This document shows positions 46,634-55,588 of a stretch of DNA of 64,000 nt, one piece after another. The position numbers were made by a program, and so were the translations under genes. The notes under the pieces are model-generated. The model had not been told where the DNA came from and made no database searches. It was given only the letters and a program-made list of their open reading frames with translations. Where the stretch lies: the NCBI GenBank assembly GCA_964540815.1, contig CAZIOH010000006.1, forward strand, positions 1-64,000, read 5' to 3'. This stretch comes from CAZIOH01 sp964540815 (GTDB lineage Bacteria; Myxococcota_A; Polyangia; Fen-1088). Within the stretch, counting starts at the first letter, position 1. Every line of letters starts with the position of its first letter.

Positions 46634-49600
46634 CTACCAGGCGTTGATGGCGAGCCCGCGCACGGGACGCACGCGCGACGGACGGGTCGGCTGACCATAC
46701 CAGGAGGTCTGGACGGGCGCAGCCTTCTGGGTGGCGAAGGTGAAGAAGAACAGCTTCAGGTAGTGGTTGCGGCCGATGCGCTCCTTTCCGAAGAGCCCCC
46801 CCAGCACCTCCCAGCGGAAATCTCCCGGGCGCGCCACCGCCGCCTCGAAGAGCGGCGGGATGAAGAGCCGCCAGGTCCCGTCCGGACGTCGCTGCCCCGA
46901 GGGGCTCGCGTCGTCCGAGAGCTCGGTCGCGAAGCCCTTGCGGTAGTAGATGTTCGGAAAGACGTAGGTGCCCGAGTAGGTCGAGCGGCTCCAGTGCGCG
47001 ACGAACGGCAACACCAGGGTGGTGCGCCGGGTCTCGCGCTTGAAGTCCCAGACGAGCGGGAAGAGCACGTGGGTCGACTCGGTGGGCGTGCTGTGGCTGT
47101 AGAAGAGCGGCAAGAGCCAGGTGCTCTCGCCCGTCACCTGGTTCGACTGCCGGACGAAGAGCGGCAGCAGCATGGTGAGGCGCTTGAGGCGATAATCGAG
47201 CACGTCGTAATAGAACGGCAAGACCAGGGTGGTCGCCGAGGTCACGTCGGTGCGGCGCCAGAAGAGGGCCAGGAAGGTCGACAGCGACCTGCGCGGATCG
47301 CTGCGCGAGAAGTGCAGCAAGGGGAGGATCACCCGGGTATGGGTCTCGGTGGGCTTGTCGGTGTGCCCGAGGTACAGCGGGAACAGAGCCCGCGTCCGGC
47401 TCTCGGTCGTGTCGCTGACGTACAGCGGCCCGGCATACCAGCGGCGGGTGGTCGGGCTCGAGCTGACCCCACCAATGAGGGTCAGCAGCGTGAAGCGATT
47501 CGGCCCTTCGGCGGCGTAGAACAGCGGCAACAGCGCCTGGCTGCCGCCGCCGTCCCCGTCGTCGTGGCTGTACCAGGCCACCGGCAAGAGCGCCCGCAGG
47601 CGGGTGGTCCCGTGTGTGGAACCGTAAAATGGGAAGATCAAGGTCGAGGACGACGGCTTGTCGATGGCGTTCCCCGCCCGCGAGAAGTGCCAGTAGAACG
47701 GGAAGAGCACCGCATAGGCGTGCGGCTCGCCCCGCTGCTTCTGGGTGTGCCCCGACCACCACAGCGGGAAGACCACGGTGCGATCGGTGTCCGGCGAGGA
47801 CGTGTGGACGAAGGGTCCGGTCCAGGTCAGGCGCGCGCCGCTGTGGAAGTCCCGGCGGTGCACGGTCAGCAGGAGCGGCAGGACGAGCAGGGTCCGGTCG
47901 GCGTTCTTGGCCCAGAAATACAGCGGGACGAGCCCGGTGTCGTGGACCAGGGGCGCATTGCGCTCGTACCACGGGCCGATGACGGTGGCGCTGTGGTCCT
48001 TCCAGGTCGAACGCCAGAACAGCGGCTGGAAGGTGTCGACCGCGTAGCCGTCGGTGCGTCGCTGCCGGAAGAACGACGGGAAGACGTAGGTGTCGGTCTC
48101 GTTCGCGTCCTCGTAACGTCCCCACAGCGGCAGGAGCACCCGCGACCGGCGACCGGGGGCGTCGATCGCGAAGAACGGCCCGAACTGCCGGGTGCGCTCC
48201 CCGGTGTCCTTGCGCAGGACATCGGCGTAGAGGAACGGGACTCCCCGGGCGTCGAAGATCGGGCCCCGGTACCACAGGTAGGGACCGACGAAGCCCGCGG
48301 CCCGGGTCGGCCCTGTCGCGAAGGCCGCGACCGGGGTGACCAGCACCCGCGTGTCGGCGTCGCGGTGGTAGTGGACGAGCGGGAAGAGGGTGAAGCTGGT
48401 CTCGTCCCGTCCGGGGACGCGGGCTCCGCGCCGGAAGTAGAGCAGCGGGAACAGCCCGTCGGTGGTCTCGCCGCCGCGCCGACGGTGGAAGAAGAGGGTG
48501 ACCACCGTCGTGCGGCTGTCGGCCCGATCGTCGGCGAAGTGCCACAGCAAGGGAAAGAGCACGACGTGCCGCCGGGGGCCGCCGCCGGCCACCCAGAGGA
48601 TCGGCAGGAGCGGTCCCACCCCGAGGCGCCACCCCTCCGGGGAGGTGGAGTGGAAGCCGAGCGGCGTGACCACCGTCGAGGTTTCGGTGCGGGCATCGGC
48701 GAAGCGCCAGAAGAGCGGGAACTGGACCTGATAGGACTTGCCGTCCCCACGCGCCCCCCAGAAGGCGAGGAGGGGCAGGATCCCGGCGTCGCGGCTCCCG
48801 CGCCGATCCGCGGTGGAAAAGAAGATCGGAAGCAAGGTGGTGGTCGACCCCCGGACGCTGGCGAAGTGCCAGAAGAGGGGGAAGACCACCGCGTGCTCGG
48901 CGTCGCGCTTGTGCCCGAAGAACACGAGCGGGAAGAACCCGGTGGCCGAGCCCCCATCGACCAGGGTTCGATGGAAGAACCACAGCGGGAACACCCCGGC
49001 GTAGGTGGCGCTGCCGCCCGGCCCGGCGCGGTGGTAACCAAAGGGGAAGACGACCGTGCCGTGCGCGCTGGTCGCGGCGTCGCGGAAGCGCCAGACGAGC
49101 GGGAACAGGACCGAGGTCGAGCCCGCGGGATCGTCGCGCAGGTACAGCAGCCCGGCGATGAGGCGGGTGTCGGCGTCCTCCTCGTGGTTGCGGTTGCGGA
49201 TGAAGAGCGGGGTCACGATGTCGACCGCCCGCACCGGATCGCGCCGCAGGAACGTCAGGAGCGGCCACACCGTGAGGGTGCGGGATCGGGCCTCGGAGTC
49301 GCGGGCGTAGCCGCCGAGCGGGGTGACGAGGGTGAACGACCGGTCGTGCTCGCCGCGGTTCCAGAAGAAGAACGGGACCAGCAGCTGGAACCGCCAGCCC
49401 GTGGCGGTGTCCCCGGCGCTCCACCACAGCGGGAAGCCCACCAGGAACCACGAGGTCCCGGAGCGTCGGTAGAAGTTGAGGGGGATGGCGTAGGTGAAGG
49501 CGGAGGCGGGCGAGCGAACCGAGACGAAGAGGGGAATGCCGAGGTCGAACGACGATTTGGGCGTGTGGTTCCACCAGAAGAGCGGCGTCACCGCCCCGAA

Positions 49601-50311
49601 CGACTTTCCGTGGTCGGGGTCCGCGATCTCGAACGACAGCAGCAGGGGGGCGGCCCAGCCGAACTTGCTCGAGGCGTAGAAGATCGGCCAGACCCCGAAC
49701 GAACGGGCGCCCGGCTGCCGGCTCCAGGAGATGGGCAGCCCGGGCACGATGACGGTCGTGGTCTTGTGGGCGGCGTCGTCCTCGAAGTGCCAGTAGAACG
49801 GCGCCACGATCCGGCTGCGGGATCTCGGCCCGAAGAAATTCCAGTAGATGGGCGCGAGGACGGTGTAGCCGGTGGGTCCGCGCTTCGACCAGGAGAGGCC
49901 CAGGATCTCCCGGAAGCTTCCCACCTGGTAATAGAGGTAGAAGACGTTGACCCGGTGCTCGATGCGGGTGCAGCGCCCGGCTTCGCAGATGGTCTCCTCG
50001 GGGCAAGTCTCGTCGCTGGTGCAGGCCTGGCCGAGGGCGGGAGCAGGGGAGGGGGTTGCGGTTGCGGTCGACGCTGAGGCCGCGGCAGCCGCGCGGGGCG
50101 CGGACCCGGGAGGGCTCGACCCCTGCCCGAGGGTGATGGGGCGCAGGGCCGCCGCGAATGGGACCCGCCCGAGCGCCCCCACCGGATCGATGTCGATCCC
50201 GCGCCCGCGCGCGCTGGCCTCGGCCGGGCGGGGGGCGCCGAAGAGGCTCGCCGCGCCCGCCAGGACCGCCACCGCCACCACCACGGCCGCGCGTGACACG
50301 AGGGGCTTCAT
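46634..50311 (-). CDS. Giant exported protein of about 55 aromatic 'xPLFW' repeats
   Basis: 1225 aa, no family recognised. A signal peptide (MKPLVSRAAVVVAVAVLAGAASLFG) precedes an Ala/Pro linker and a four-Cys knot (CTSDETC...ICEAGRC, about 95-116). From about residue 140 to 1125 the chain is built of roughly 55 units of 15-22 residues. Each has a short hydrophobic-aromatic strand with Pro in the middle, consensus [VL][LV]xPL[FW][WYF], followed by a polar turn rich in R, D, T and S. Examples are VVFPLFWHF, VQFPLFWRF, VLFPLVWRF, WLLPLFY and LVLPFYY. This predicts a very large beta barrel, solenoid or propeller-like array. The ATG forms an ATGA overlap with the upstream gene. The antisense frame is also open but has no features of a protein. 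Confidence 0.85.
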   Translation of the reverse strand: MKPLVSRAAVVVAVAVLAGAASLFGAPRPAEASARGRGIDIDPVGALGRVPFAAALRPITLGQGSSPPGSAPRAAAAASASTATATPSPAPALGQACTSDETCPEETICEAGRCTRIEHRVNVFYLYYQVGSFREILGLSWSKRGPTGYTVLAPIYWNFFGPRSRSRIVAPFYWHFEDDAAHKTTTVIVPGLPISWSRQPGARSFGVWPIFYASSKFGWAAPLLLSFEIADPDHGKSFGAVTPLFWWNHTPKSSFDLGIPLFVSVRSPASAFTYAIPLNFYRRSGTSWFLVGFPLWWSAGDTATGWRFQLLVPFFFWNRGEHDRSFTLVTPLGGYARDSEARSRTLTVWPLLTFLRRDPVRAVDIVTPLFIRNRNHEEDADTRLIAGLLYLRDDPAGSTSVLFPLVWRFRDAATSAHGTVVFPFGYHRAGPGGSATYAGVFPLWFFHRTLVDGGSATGFFPLVFFGHKRDAEHAVVFPLFWHFASVRGSTTTLLPIFFSTADRRGSRDAGILPLLAFWGARGDGKSYQVQFPLFWRFADARTETSTVVTPLGFHSTSPEGWRLGVGPLLPILWVAGGGPRRHVVLFPLLWHFADDRADSRTTVVTLFFHRRRGGETTDGLFPLLYFRRGARVPGRDETSFTLFPLVHYHRDADTRVLVTPVAAFATGPTRAAGFVGPYLWYRGPIFDARGVPFLYADVLRKDTGERTRQFGPFFAIDAPGRRSRVLLPLWGRYEDANETDTYVFPSFFRQRRTDGYAVDTFQPLFWRSTWKDHSATVIGPWYERNAPLVHDTGLVPLYFWAKNADRTLLVLPLLLTVHRRDFHSGARLTWTGPFVHTSSPDTDRTVVFPLWWSGHTQKQRGEPHAYAVLFPFYWHFSRAGNAIDKPSSSTLIFPFYGSTHGTTRLRALLPVAWYSHDDGDGGGSQALLPLFYAAEGPNRFTLLTLIGGVSSSPTTRRWYAGPLYVSDTTESRTRALFPLYLGHTDKPTETHTRVILPLLHFSRSDPRRSLSTFLALFWRRTDVTSATTLVLPFYYDVLDYRLKRLTMLLPLFVRQSNQVTGESTWLLPLFYSHSTPTESTHVLFPLVWDFKRETRRTTLVLPFVAHWSRSTYSGTYVFPNIYYRKGFATELSDDASPSGQRRPDGTWRLFIPPLFEAAVARPGDFRWEVLGGLFGKERIGRNHYLKLFFFTFATQKAAPVQTSWYGQPTRPSRVRPVRGLAINAW

Positions 50312-50952
50312 TGTTGCGGGGGCAGCATCTTCCATTCGCCGTTCTCGCGAATGAACGCCACCTCGCCGGTGTCGCTGTCGTCGCCCTTCTGACGCTGGAC
50401 CTTCAGGGTCGCGGTCTCACCCTTGGTCGACGAGCCCTTGATCTGGAACCTGGTGCCTTCCACTTCCTTCTGCATCTTCTTCACCGCGTCGCCAGCCTGT
50501 CCCATCTGGCTCGCGAGCAGGCCCTGATACATGAGCGCGTAGCAGTCCACCACCCGGTCGAGGGCTCCCTCGGTGAGGGCCTTGTGCCAGCGCTCGAAGG
50601 TCTTCTCGGGGGTCGACAGCTCGGGGCGGGGCGGTGGGAGCTGGAAGCCGATGGAGCGGATCTTCTCCTTCGGTATCTTCTGGGTCTGCCCGGCCACCTC
50701 CACCGTGTAGATCCCGTCGTAGTAGTGAATGATCCGGGCGTTGAGCTTGGTCTTGTCGAGGAGCTCCACCACCTCGGCCCGCGCCGGGCGGGCCGACCAC
50801 CCCGGGGCGAGCCCCAATGTCAGGATGCCGAGGACGATCAGGCTGCTCGGGCGGCGCGCGCCGGCCGGGAGGAGGGATCGCCCGCCCGCCCGCCGGGCCC
50901 GAAGCCGAGGGACAGGTCCCCGCAATGTCGTACCCATTCCAGGTGTCGTCAT
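50308..50952 (-). CDS. Exported protein with NTF2-like C-terminal domain
   Basis: About 214 aa from ATG 50952 (50937 also possible). An Arg-rich n-region and LIVLGILTLGLAPGWSARPARA form a signal peptide. A short beta domain follows (VELLDKTKLNARIIHYYDGIYTVEV, then IPKEKIRSIGF). The C-terminal part (TFERWHKALTEGALDRVVDCYALMYQG, GEVAFIRENGEWKML) has the pattern of DUF4878/NTF2-like lipoprotein domains. First gene of the operon with the giant repeat protein and the Cys-rich protein. Function not known; a periplasmic helper for the repeat protein is one possibility. Confidence 0.75.
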   Translation of the reverse strand: MTTPGMGTTLRGPVPRLRARRAGGRSLLPAGARRPSSLIVLGILTLGLAPGWSARPARAEVVELLDKTKLNARIIHYYDGIYTVEVAGQTQKIPKEKIRSIGFQLPPPRPELSTPEKTFERWHKALTEGALDRVVDCYALMYQGLLASQMGQAGDAVKKMQKEVEGTRFQIKGSSTKGETATLKVQRQKGDDSDTGEVAFIRENGEWKMLPPQQ

Positions 50953-51370
50953 GTCCGTCGGCGTTTGACCGCGCCCGCCCGTCACCAGATGCCTGCGCCG
51001 TCGGCGATACGTGCGATACCTGCGCTGCCCGCCGTGGGTTCGAGTGTCGCTTGCCACATCTCAGGCGCTGCAACCTAGTCGTCGCGCCCGGGCGAGTCAA
51101 CGCGGATTCGCGGTGGGCCGGCCGCGGTCCCGGAGCGGCGCACAGCGTCTCGATCCCAGCCGGCCCAGGCGCCGAGAAAAGATTCGTGATAGGGATTGCT
51201 TGACCGCACGGAGACAATCTTGCGACAAATACGACCCGACGGCCCGAGACGGCACCCCGACCCCCCCGGCGAACCCACCCTGCCGCGACCTCGGCATCCC
51301 CTGCTCACGTCCATACATTTCTCAACATCCGTCGGGTCGAAATCACGCTAGAAACCACCGGTACCATAAA
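50953..51370. other. Divergent intergenic region with 11-bp inverted repeat
   Basis: 418 nt between the start of the giant-repeat operon and the dehydrogenase gene, so it must hold both promoters. An 11-bp inverted repeat, cgacccgacgg at 51232-51242 and ccgtcgggtcg at 51329-51339, is perfect and 86 nt apart. A possible -35 (ttgacc at 51200) has no good -10. The last 60 nt before 51371 are distinctly A/T-richer. No small gene is visible. Confidence 0.5.
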
Positions 51371-52594
51371 ATGACCATTTCATCCTTGCGGGGCGCCATC
51401 GTTGGCTACGGGTTCATCATGGAGAGGGGGCACGCCGCCGCCTACCGACAGCGCATGGCCCAGTCCCCATCCCCGGGCGCGCCACCGCTCCTCGGTGGTG
51501 GTCGGCCAGGGGACGTCCAGATCCAGGCCATCGCCGACGTCTCGGAGCGCCGCCGGCAGCTGGCGGCCACGCATTTCCCCGCCGCCCGCATCTACGCGGA
51601 TGCGCAGACGCTGCTCGACGCGGAGGCCAGCCAGCTCGATTTCGTGGACATCGCCACCCCCCCGTCCGAGCATGGGCCGATCGCCATCGCGGCCCTGCAG
51701 CGCGGGCTGCACGTCCTGTGCGAAAAGCCCCTCGCCACCACCATCGAGGACGCCCGGGCGATGCTGCAGCAGGCGCGGGTCGCGCGACGGGTGATCTTCC
51801 CCTGCCACAACTACAAGCACGCGCCGGTGATCAAGAAGGTGCGCGCCCTCATCGACTCCGGCAGCGTCGGCACCGTGCACCTCGTGACCCTCCAGACCTT
51901 CCGCAACACCCACGCGCGCGGGGTCGCCGAGTGGCGGCCCGACTGGCGGCGCGAGCGCCGGTTCTCGGGTGGGGGCATCGCGATGGATCACGGCAGCCAC
52001 ACCTTCTACCTGGCCTTCGAGTGGATGCGCTCCTACCCGACCGCCATCTCGGCCCGCATGTCCACCCTCGGGGCCTTCGACACCGAGGACGACCTCAGCT
52101 GCAGCCTGCGCTTTCCGACCGGGGTCGCCTCCGCGCACCTGAGCTGGCAAGCCGGGGTTCGGCGGGTCATCTACACCATTCACGGTGACCGGGGCGCCAT
52201 CCGGGTGGAGGACGACAACGTGGAGCTCTGCCGGGCGGAGGGCGGGGCCTCGGTGCGCGGCGCGGACGTCCGCTGGAGCTTCGAGCGCAGCGACGTGGCC
52301 TCCGACTGGATGGATTCGAGCCACGTCTCCTGGTTCAACTCGCTGTTCGACCAGTTCAGGACCGCCATCGACAGCAATGTGTATGTCGGTCGGGAGGCCG
52401 AGGAGTCCTTCCTCTGCGTGCAGCTGATCCAGACGGCCTACGCCTCGGCCCGCCAGGGCTCGCGGGAGCTCCCGATCGGCAGCGGGGCGGCGGCGTTCGG
52501 TCTGGCAAGCTCGGCAAGCGCGGGAGGCTCGCCCGAGGAGATCCTTCCTCTCTCCAAGGTGGCGGATCTGTCGCAGCGGCGGCGTCTGGGATAG
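51371..52594 (+). CDS. Gfo/Idh/MocA-family NAD(P)-dependent dehydrogenase
   Basis: 407 aa. N-terminal Rossmann domain (LRGAIVGYGFIMERGHAAAY, where the usual GxGxxG is GYGFIM), FVDIATPPSEHGPIAI, and the signature CEKPLATTIEDA with the catalytic Lys. The C-terminal alpha/beta domain has GGGIAMDHGSHTFYLAFEW, with an Asp and His in place of the usual catalytic DxxxH. Members oxidise sugars, inositols or related polyols at a ring hydroxyl. An insertion (SPSPGAPPLLGGGRPGD) follows the first helix. It leads a run of five genes with a phosphatidyltransferase, GtrA, aminotransferase and PgpA, suggesting a role in lipid headgroup or glycolipid synthesis. Confidence 0.9.
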   Translation: MTISSLRGAIVGYGFIMERGHAAAYRQRMAQSPSPGAPPLLGGGRPGDVQIQAIADVSERRRQLAATHFPAARIYADAQTLLDAEASQLDFVDIATPPSEHGPIAIAALQRGLHVLCEKPLATTIEDARAMLQQARVARRVIFPCHNYKHAPVIKKVRALIDSGSVGTVHLVTLQTFRNTHARGVAEWRPDWRRERRFSGGGIAMDHGSHTFYLAFEWMRSYPTAISARMSTLGAFDTEDDLSCSLRFPTGVASAHLSWQAGVRRVIYTIHGDRGAIRVEDDNVELCRAEGGASVRGADVRWSFERSDVASDWMDSSHVSWFNSLFDQFRTAIDSNVYVGREAEESFLCVQLIQTAYASARQGSRELPIGSGAAAFGLASSASAGGSPEEILPLSKVADLSQRRRLG

Positions 52595-52606
52595 AACCCC
52601 GAGCGC

Positions 52607-53509
52607 ATGCGCGACGCTGACTGGTCGTTTGGAATGCTGGCCCTCCTGGCCATCACGGTGACGGTATACTTCGCTCGCACGCTGGTGCTCGGTCGCGCCC
52701 GGAATTCTCGGGTCGACGCGGACGGCGGCAGCCTGCTGGTCACCAAGGGCTTCATGGAGTTCGGGTACTGGCTGATGGCACCGGTGGTGTCGGGGCTGGC
52801 GCGCGCGGGGATCACCCCCGATCAGGTGACGGCCTTGTCCCTGGTGCCGGCGCTGGCCGCCGGGGTGGCGGTGGCCAACGGTCGGTTCGGGCTGGCGTGC
52901 TGGCTTTCCACCGGGGCATCGATGTGCGATTCGATCGATGGCCTGCTGGCGCGGCGGGTGGGGACCGCGTCGGACGCGGGTGAGGCCTTCGATGCCGTGG
53001 CCGACCGCTACGTGGAGTTCTTCTTCATCGGGGGCCTCGTCGTGCACTACCGCGGCTCGCTCGGGCTCAGCCTCCTGGCGCTGGCGTCGATGATGGGGGC
53101 CTACCTCATCAGCTACTCCACCGCCAAGGCCGAGGCGATCGGGGTGCCCGCGCCGCGGGGGCTCATGCGGCGGGCGGAGCGGGCCATCTACTTCGGGTTT
53201 GCCGCCGGGTTCACGCCGTTCAGCGCGTTGCTGATCGGCCCGGACGCGCCCGCGTGGCAGCGCGAGGCGCCGATGGTGCTGTGCATGGCCCTCGTGGGAG
53301 GCATCGCCAACCTCTCGGCGGTGTCGCGGCTGCGGCAGATCATGGCGTCCGTTCGCGCGCGGGATGCGCTGCGGGCGTTGCCGGGTCCGGCGCCCATGCC
53401 GGTCGCGCTCCCGACCGTTGCGCCGGGGCCCGGGACGGCGGTCGCGGTTGCGGCGTCAGGTGCGGCCGGGGCCGCGGGCGGCGCCGAGACCAAGCGCTCG
53501 TTCGGCTGA
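52607..53509 (+). CDS. CDP-alcohol phosphatidyltransferase
   Basis: 300 aa with about six membrane segments. The catalytic motif is complete: DSIDGLLARRVG then G-E-A-F-D-A-V-A-D, that is D-x2-DG-x2-AR-x8-G-x3-D-x3-D. The enzyme transfers a phosphatidyl (or similar) group from a CDP-alcohol to an alcohol acceptor, as in PG, PS or PI synthesis. The acceptor cannot be told from sequence. The last 45 residues are Ala/Pro/Gly-rich. Its stop overlaps the next ATG by one nucleotide. Same strand as, and 12 nt after, the dehydrogenase. Confidence 0.92.
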   Translation: MRDADWSFGMLALLAITVTVYFARTLVLGRARNSRVDADGGSLLVTKGFMEFGYWLMAPVVSGLARAGITPDQVTALSLVPALAAGVAVANGRFGLACWLSTGASMCDSIDGLLARRVGTASDAGEAFDAVADRYVEFFFIGGLVVHYRGSLGLSLLALASMMGAYLISYSTAKAEAIGVPAPRGLMRRAERAIYFGFAAGFTPFSALLIGPDAPAWQREAPMVLCMALVGGIANLSAVSRLRQIMASVRARDALRALPGPAPMPVALPTVAPGPGTAVAVAASGAAGAAGGAETKRSFG

Positions 53510-53985
53510 TGCCTGGAGGCACTGACGGCGCCGACGGTCGGTCGTCGCCCGAGCCCACCTCGTCTCGGCGCCGGCGTCGCGGGCTGGCCGTGGTCGCCGA
53601 GTTCATCCGGCACCATGCCGCGTCGGTGGGGACGACCGCGGTGGATTTCCTGGTGATGATCGGGGCGGTCGAGGGGTTTGGCGTCGGGGCGGTGGCGGGG
53701 ACGGCCATGGGCGCGGCGGTCGGTGCGGTCACCAACTTCCTCCTCGGGAGGTACTGGACCTACCGGGCGCGCCGATCGCCGGTCGGGAGCCAGGTCATTC
53801 GCTATGCCCTGGTCGCCGCGGGGAGCCTGGGCCTGAACGCCTTCGGGGAATACGTATTCGTCACGCGATTGGGAGTTCAATACGTATTCGGGCGTGTTAT
53901 CACCGCAATCATCGTCAGCAACCTCTGGAACTACCCCATGCAGCGGTTCTTCGTCTTCGGGGCAGAGCACGCCGAGCAGCGTTGA
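53509..53985 (+). CDS. GtrA-family membrane protein
   Basis: 158 aa, four membrane segments, with the GtrA pattern: AEFIRHHAASVGTTAVDFLVMIG, AVTNFLLGRYWTYR and the C-terminal IVSNLWNYPMQRFFVFG. GtrA proteins are thought to flip polyprenyl-linked sugars or take part in cell-surface polysaccharide or lipid assembly. A 22-residue Pro/Ser/Arg-rich leader precedes the domain. The start overlaps the phosphatidyltransferase stop (TGATG). Context suggests translocation of a lipid intermediate made by the neighbours. Confidence 0.9.
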   Translation: MPGGTDGADGRSSPEPTSSRRRRRGLAVVAEFIRHHAASVGTTAVDFLVMIGAVEGFGVGAVAGTAMGAAVGAVTNFLLGRYWTYRARRSPVGSQVIRYALVAAGSLGLNAFGEYVFVTRLGVQYVFGRVITAIIVSNLWNYPMQRFFVFGAEHAEQR

Positions 53986-54070
53986 ACGCGGCGCGCTGAC
54001 CACCTTTTTCGCCAACCAAGAGGCCAACCAGAAGATCGTGGCTCACGAGAAAGCTCGAGGTGAACTCACC

Positions 54071-55588
54071 GTGGATCCCCTGCGCAACTCCGCTTCGGTG
54101 GTCCCGCCGGCTGGCGAGCCGTCGTCTTCGTCGGCGTCGTTGGCGGCGGCGGCACCCTCGGCCTCGTCCTCGGCCGTGCCTTCGTCGTTCCCGCCTGCTT
54201 CTGCCGGTTCTCCCGCTGGGCCCGTCAATCCCACGCAGCCCAAGAACCAGCGGGCGGGCCTGCGGACGCCGATCCCGGGGCCCGCCAGCCGCGCGCTCCG
54301 GGCTCGGGAGGATGCCCACATGGCGCCCGGCCTGCAGGGCTACGCCGTCATGGCCGGGATCGTGGTGGACGAGGCGACCGGCAGCGCGGTCACCGACGTC
54401 GACGGGAACACCTTCCTCGACTTCATCGGCGGCATCAACGTGAACGCCCTCGGGCACTCGCACCCGCGGTTCGTGCGGGCGCTCTCGGAGCAGGTGGCCA
54501 AGGCCTCCGTGGGCTCGTTCACCTCGACCGCGCGCGTGAGCCTGGTGGAACGTCTGGCCGCGCATCCCCCCGCGCCGGGCGTGCACCGCCTGCAGCTGTA
54601 TTCGGGCGGGGCCGAGGCGGTCGAGAGCGCGTTGCGCCTGGCAAAATCGCACACCGGAAAGTACGAGTTCGTCAGCTTCTGGGGTGGCTTTCACGGCAAG
54701 ACCATGGGGGCCCTGTCGCTCATGGGGTCGACCTTCAAGGACAAGCTCGGTCCGATGGTGCCGGGGGCGCACCAGGTCCCTTATGCGGACTGCTACCGCT
54801 GTCCGCTCAAGACCACCTACCCCGGGTGCGGGATTGCCTGTGCCGAGGTGGCGCGGCAGCAGGTCAAGATCGCCAGCGCCGGGGAGGTGGCGGCGTTCAT
54901 CGTCGAGCCCATGCAGGGCACCGCGGGAAACATCGTGCCGCCGAAGGAGTTCCTGCCGGCGGTGCAGTCCATCGCCAAGGACATGGACGCCTTGCTCATC
55001 GCCGACGAGATGATCACCGGGCTCGGGCGCACCGGCACGCGCTGGGGCGTGGAGCACACCGGCGTGCGGCCGGACATCGTGACCCTGGGAAAGGCGTTCG
55101 GGGGCGGATTCCCGCTGTCGGGGGTGCTGACGAGCGACGCCATCTCGCGCGCCAAGCCCTGGAGCATCCCCTCGGGCTCGTCGTCGAGCTACGGGGGTAA
55201 CCCGCTGGCGGCGGCGGCCGGGGCCGAGGCGCTGGCCATCATCGAGGAGGAGCGGCTGATCGAGAACGCGGCCGTGGTGGGGGCGGCCATGCTCGAGGAG
55301 CTCGAGACCTTCGTCGATCGCTTTCCCTTCGTGGGGTTCGTGCAGGGCGCGGGCCTCTTCATGCGGGTGGAGATGGTCAAGGACAAGCGCACCCGGGAGC
55401 CCCTGCCGCGCTCGGTGACCGAGCGGATCTTCGGCGAGTGCGTGCGGCGCGGCCTCCTGACCATGGCCTACGCCCCGAGCTTCCGCATCCAGCCGGCCTT
55501 GACCATCGACGAGGAGACCGCGAAGAGTGGCCTCGCCATCCTGGCGGAGGTCTTCGAGCTCGTGACCCGCGAGCGGTGGTGGGAATAG
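54071..55588 (+). CDS. Class III PLP-dependent aminotransferase
   Basis: 505 aa. Motifs: LQLYSGGAEAVESALRLAK, GGFHGKTMGALSLMGS, LLIADEMITGLGRTG and TLGKAFGGGFPLSG with the Schiff-base Lys. A Cys-containing loop (CYRCPLKTTYPGCGIAC) lies at about 240-256, as in GABA-type aminotransferases. The N-terminal 75 residues are Ser/Ala/Pro-rich and poorly defined; I chose GTG 54071, which follows a gaggtgaa sequence, but the frame is open to 53894. The substrate could be GABA, ornithine or another omega-amine, or, given the neighbours, a keto-sugar or keto-cyclitol from the dehydrogenase. Confidence 0.88.
   Translation: MDPLRNSASVVPPAGEPSSSSASLAAAAPSASSSAVPSSFPPASAGSPAGPVNPTQPKNQRAGLRTPIPGPASRALRAREDAHMAPGLQGYAVMAGIVVDEATGSAVTDVDGNTFLDFIGGINVNALGHSHPRFVRALSEQVAKASVGSFTSTARVSLVERLAAHPPAPGVHRLQLYSGGAEAVESALRLAKSHTGKYEFVSFWGGFHGKTMGALSLMGSTFKDKLGPMVPGAHQVPYADCYRCPLKTTYPGCGIACAEVARQQVKIASAGEVAAFIVEPMQGTAGNIVPPKEFLPAVQSIAKDMDALLIADEMITGLGRTGTRWGVEHTGVRPDIVTLGKAFGGGFPLSGVLTSDAISRAKPWSIPSGSSSSYGGNPLAAAAGAEALAIIEEERLIENAAVVGAAMLEELETFVDRFPFVGFVQGAGLFMRVEMVKDKRTREPLPRSVTERIFGECVRRGLLTMAYAPSFRIQPALTIDEETAKSGLAILAEVFELVTRERWWE

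Noticed and set aside
46601..50077. Plus-strand open frame of 1158 codons opposite the giant repeat gene
   Set aside because: It mirrors the repeats of the minus-strand gene, is rich in Arg/Pro/Gly/Glu with no domain, signal or start context, and would overlap a well-supported gene completely.
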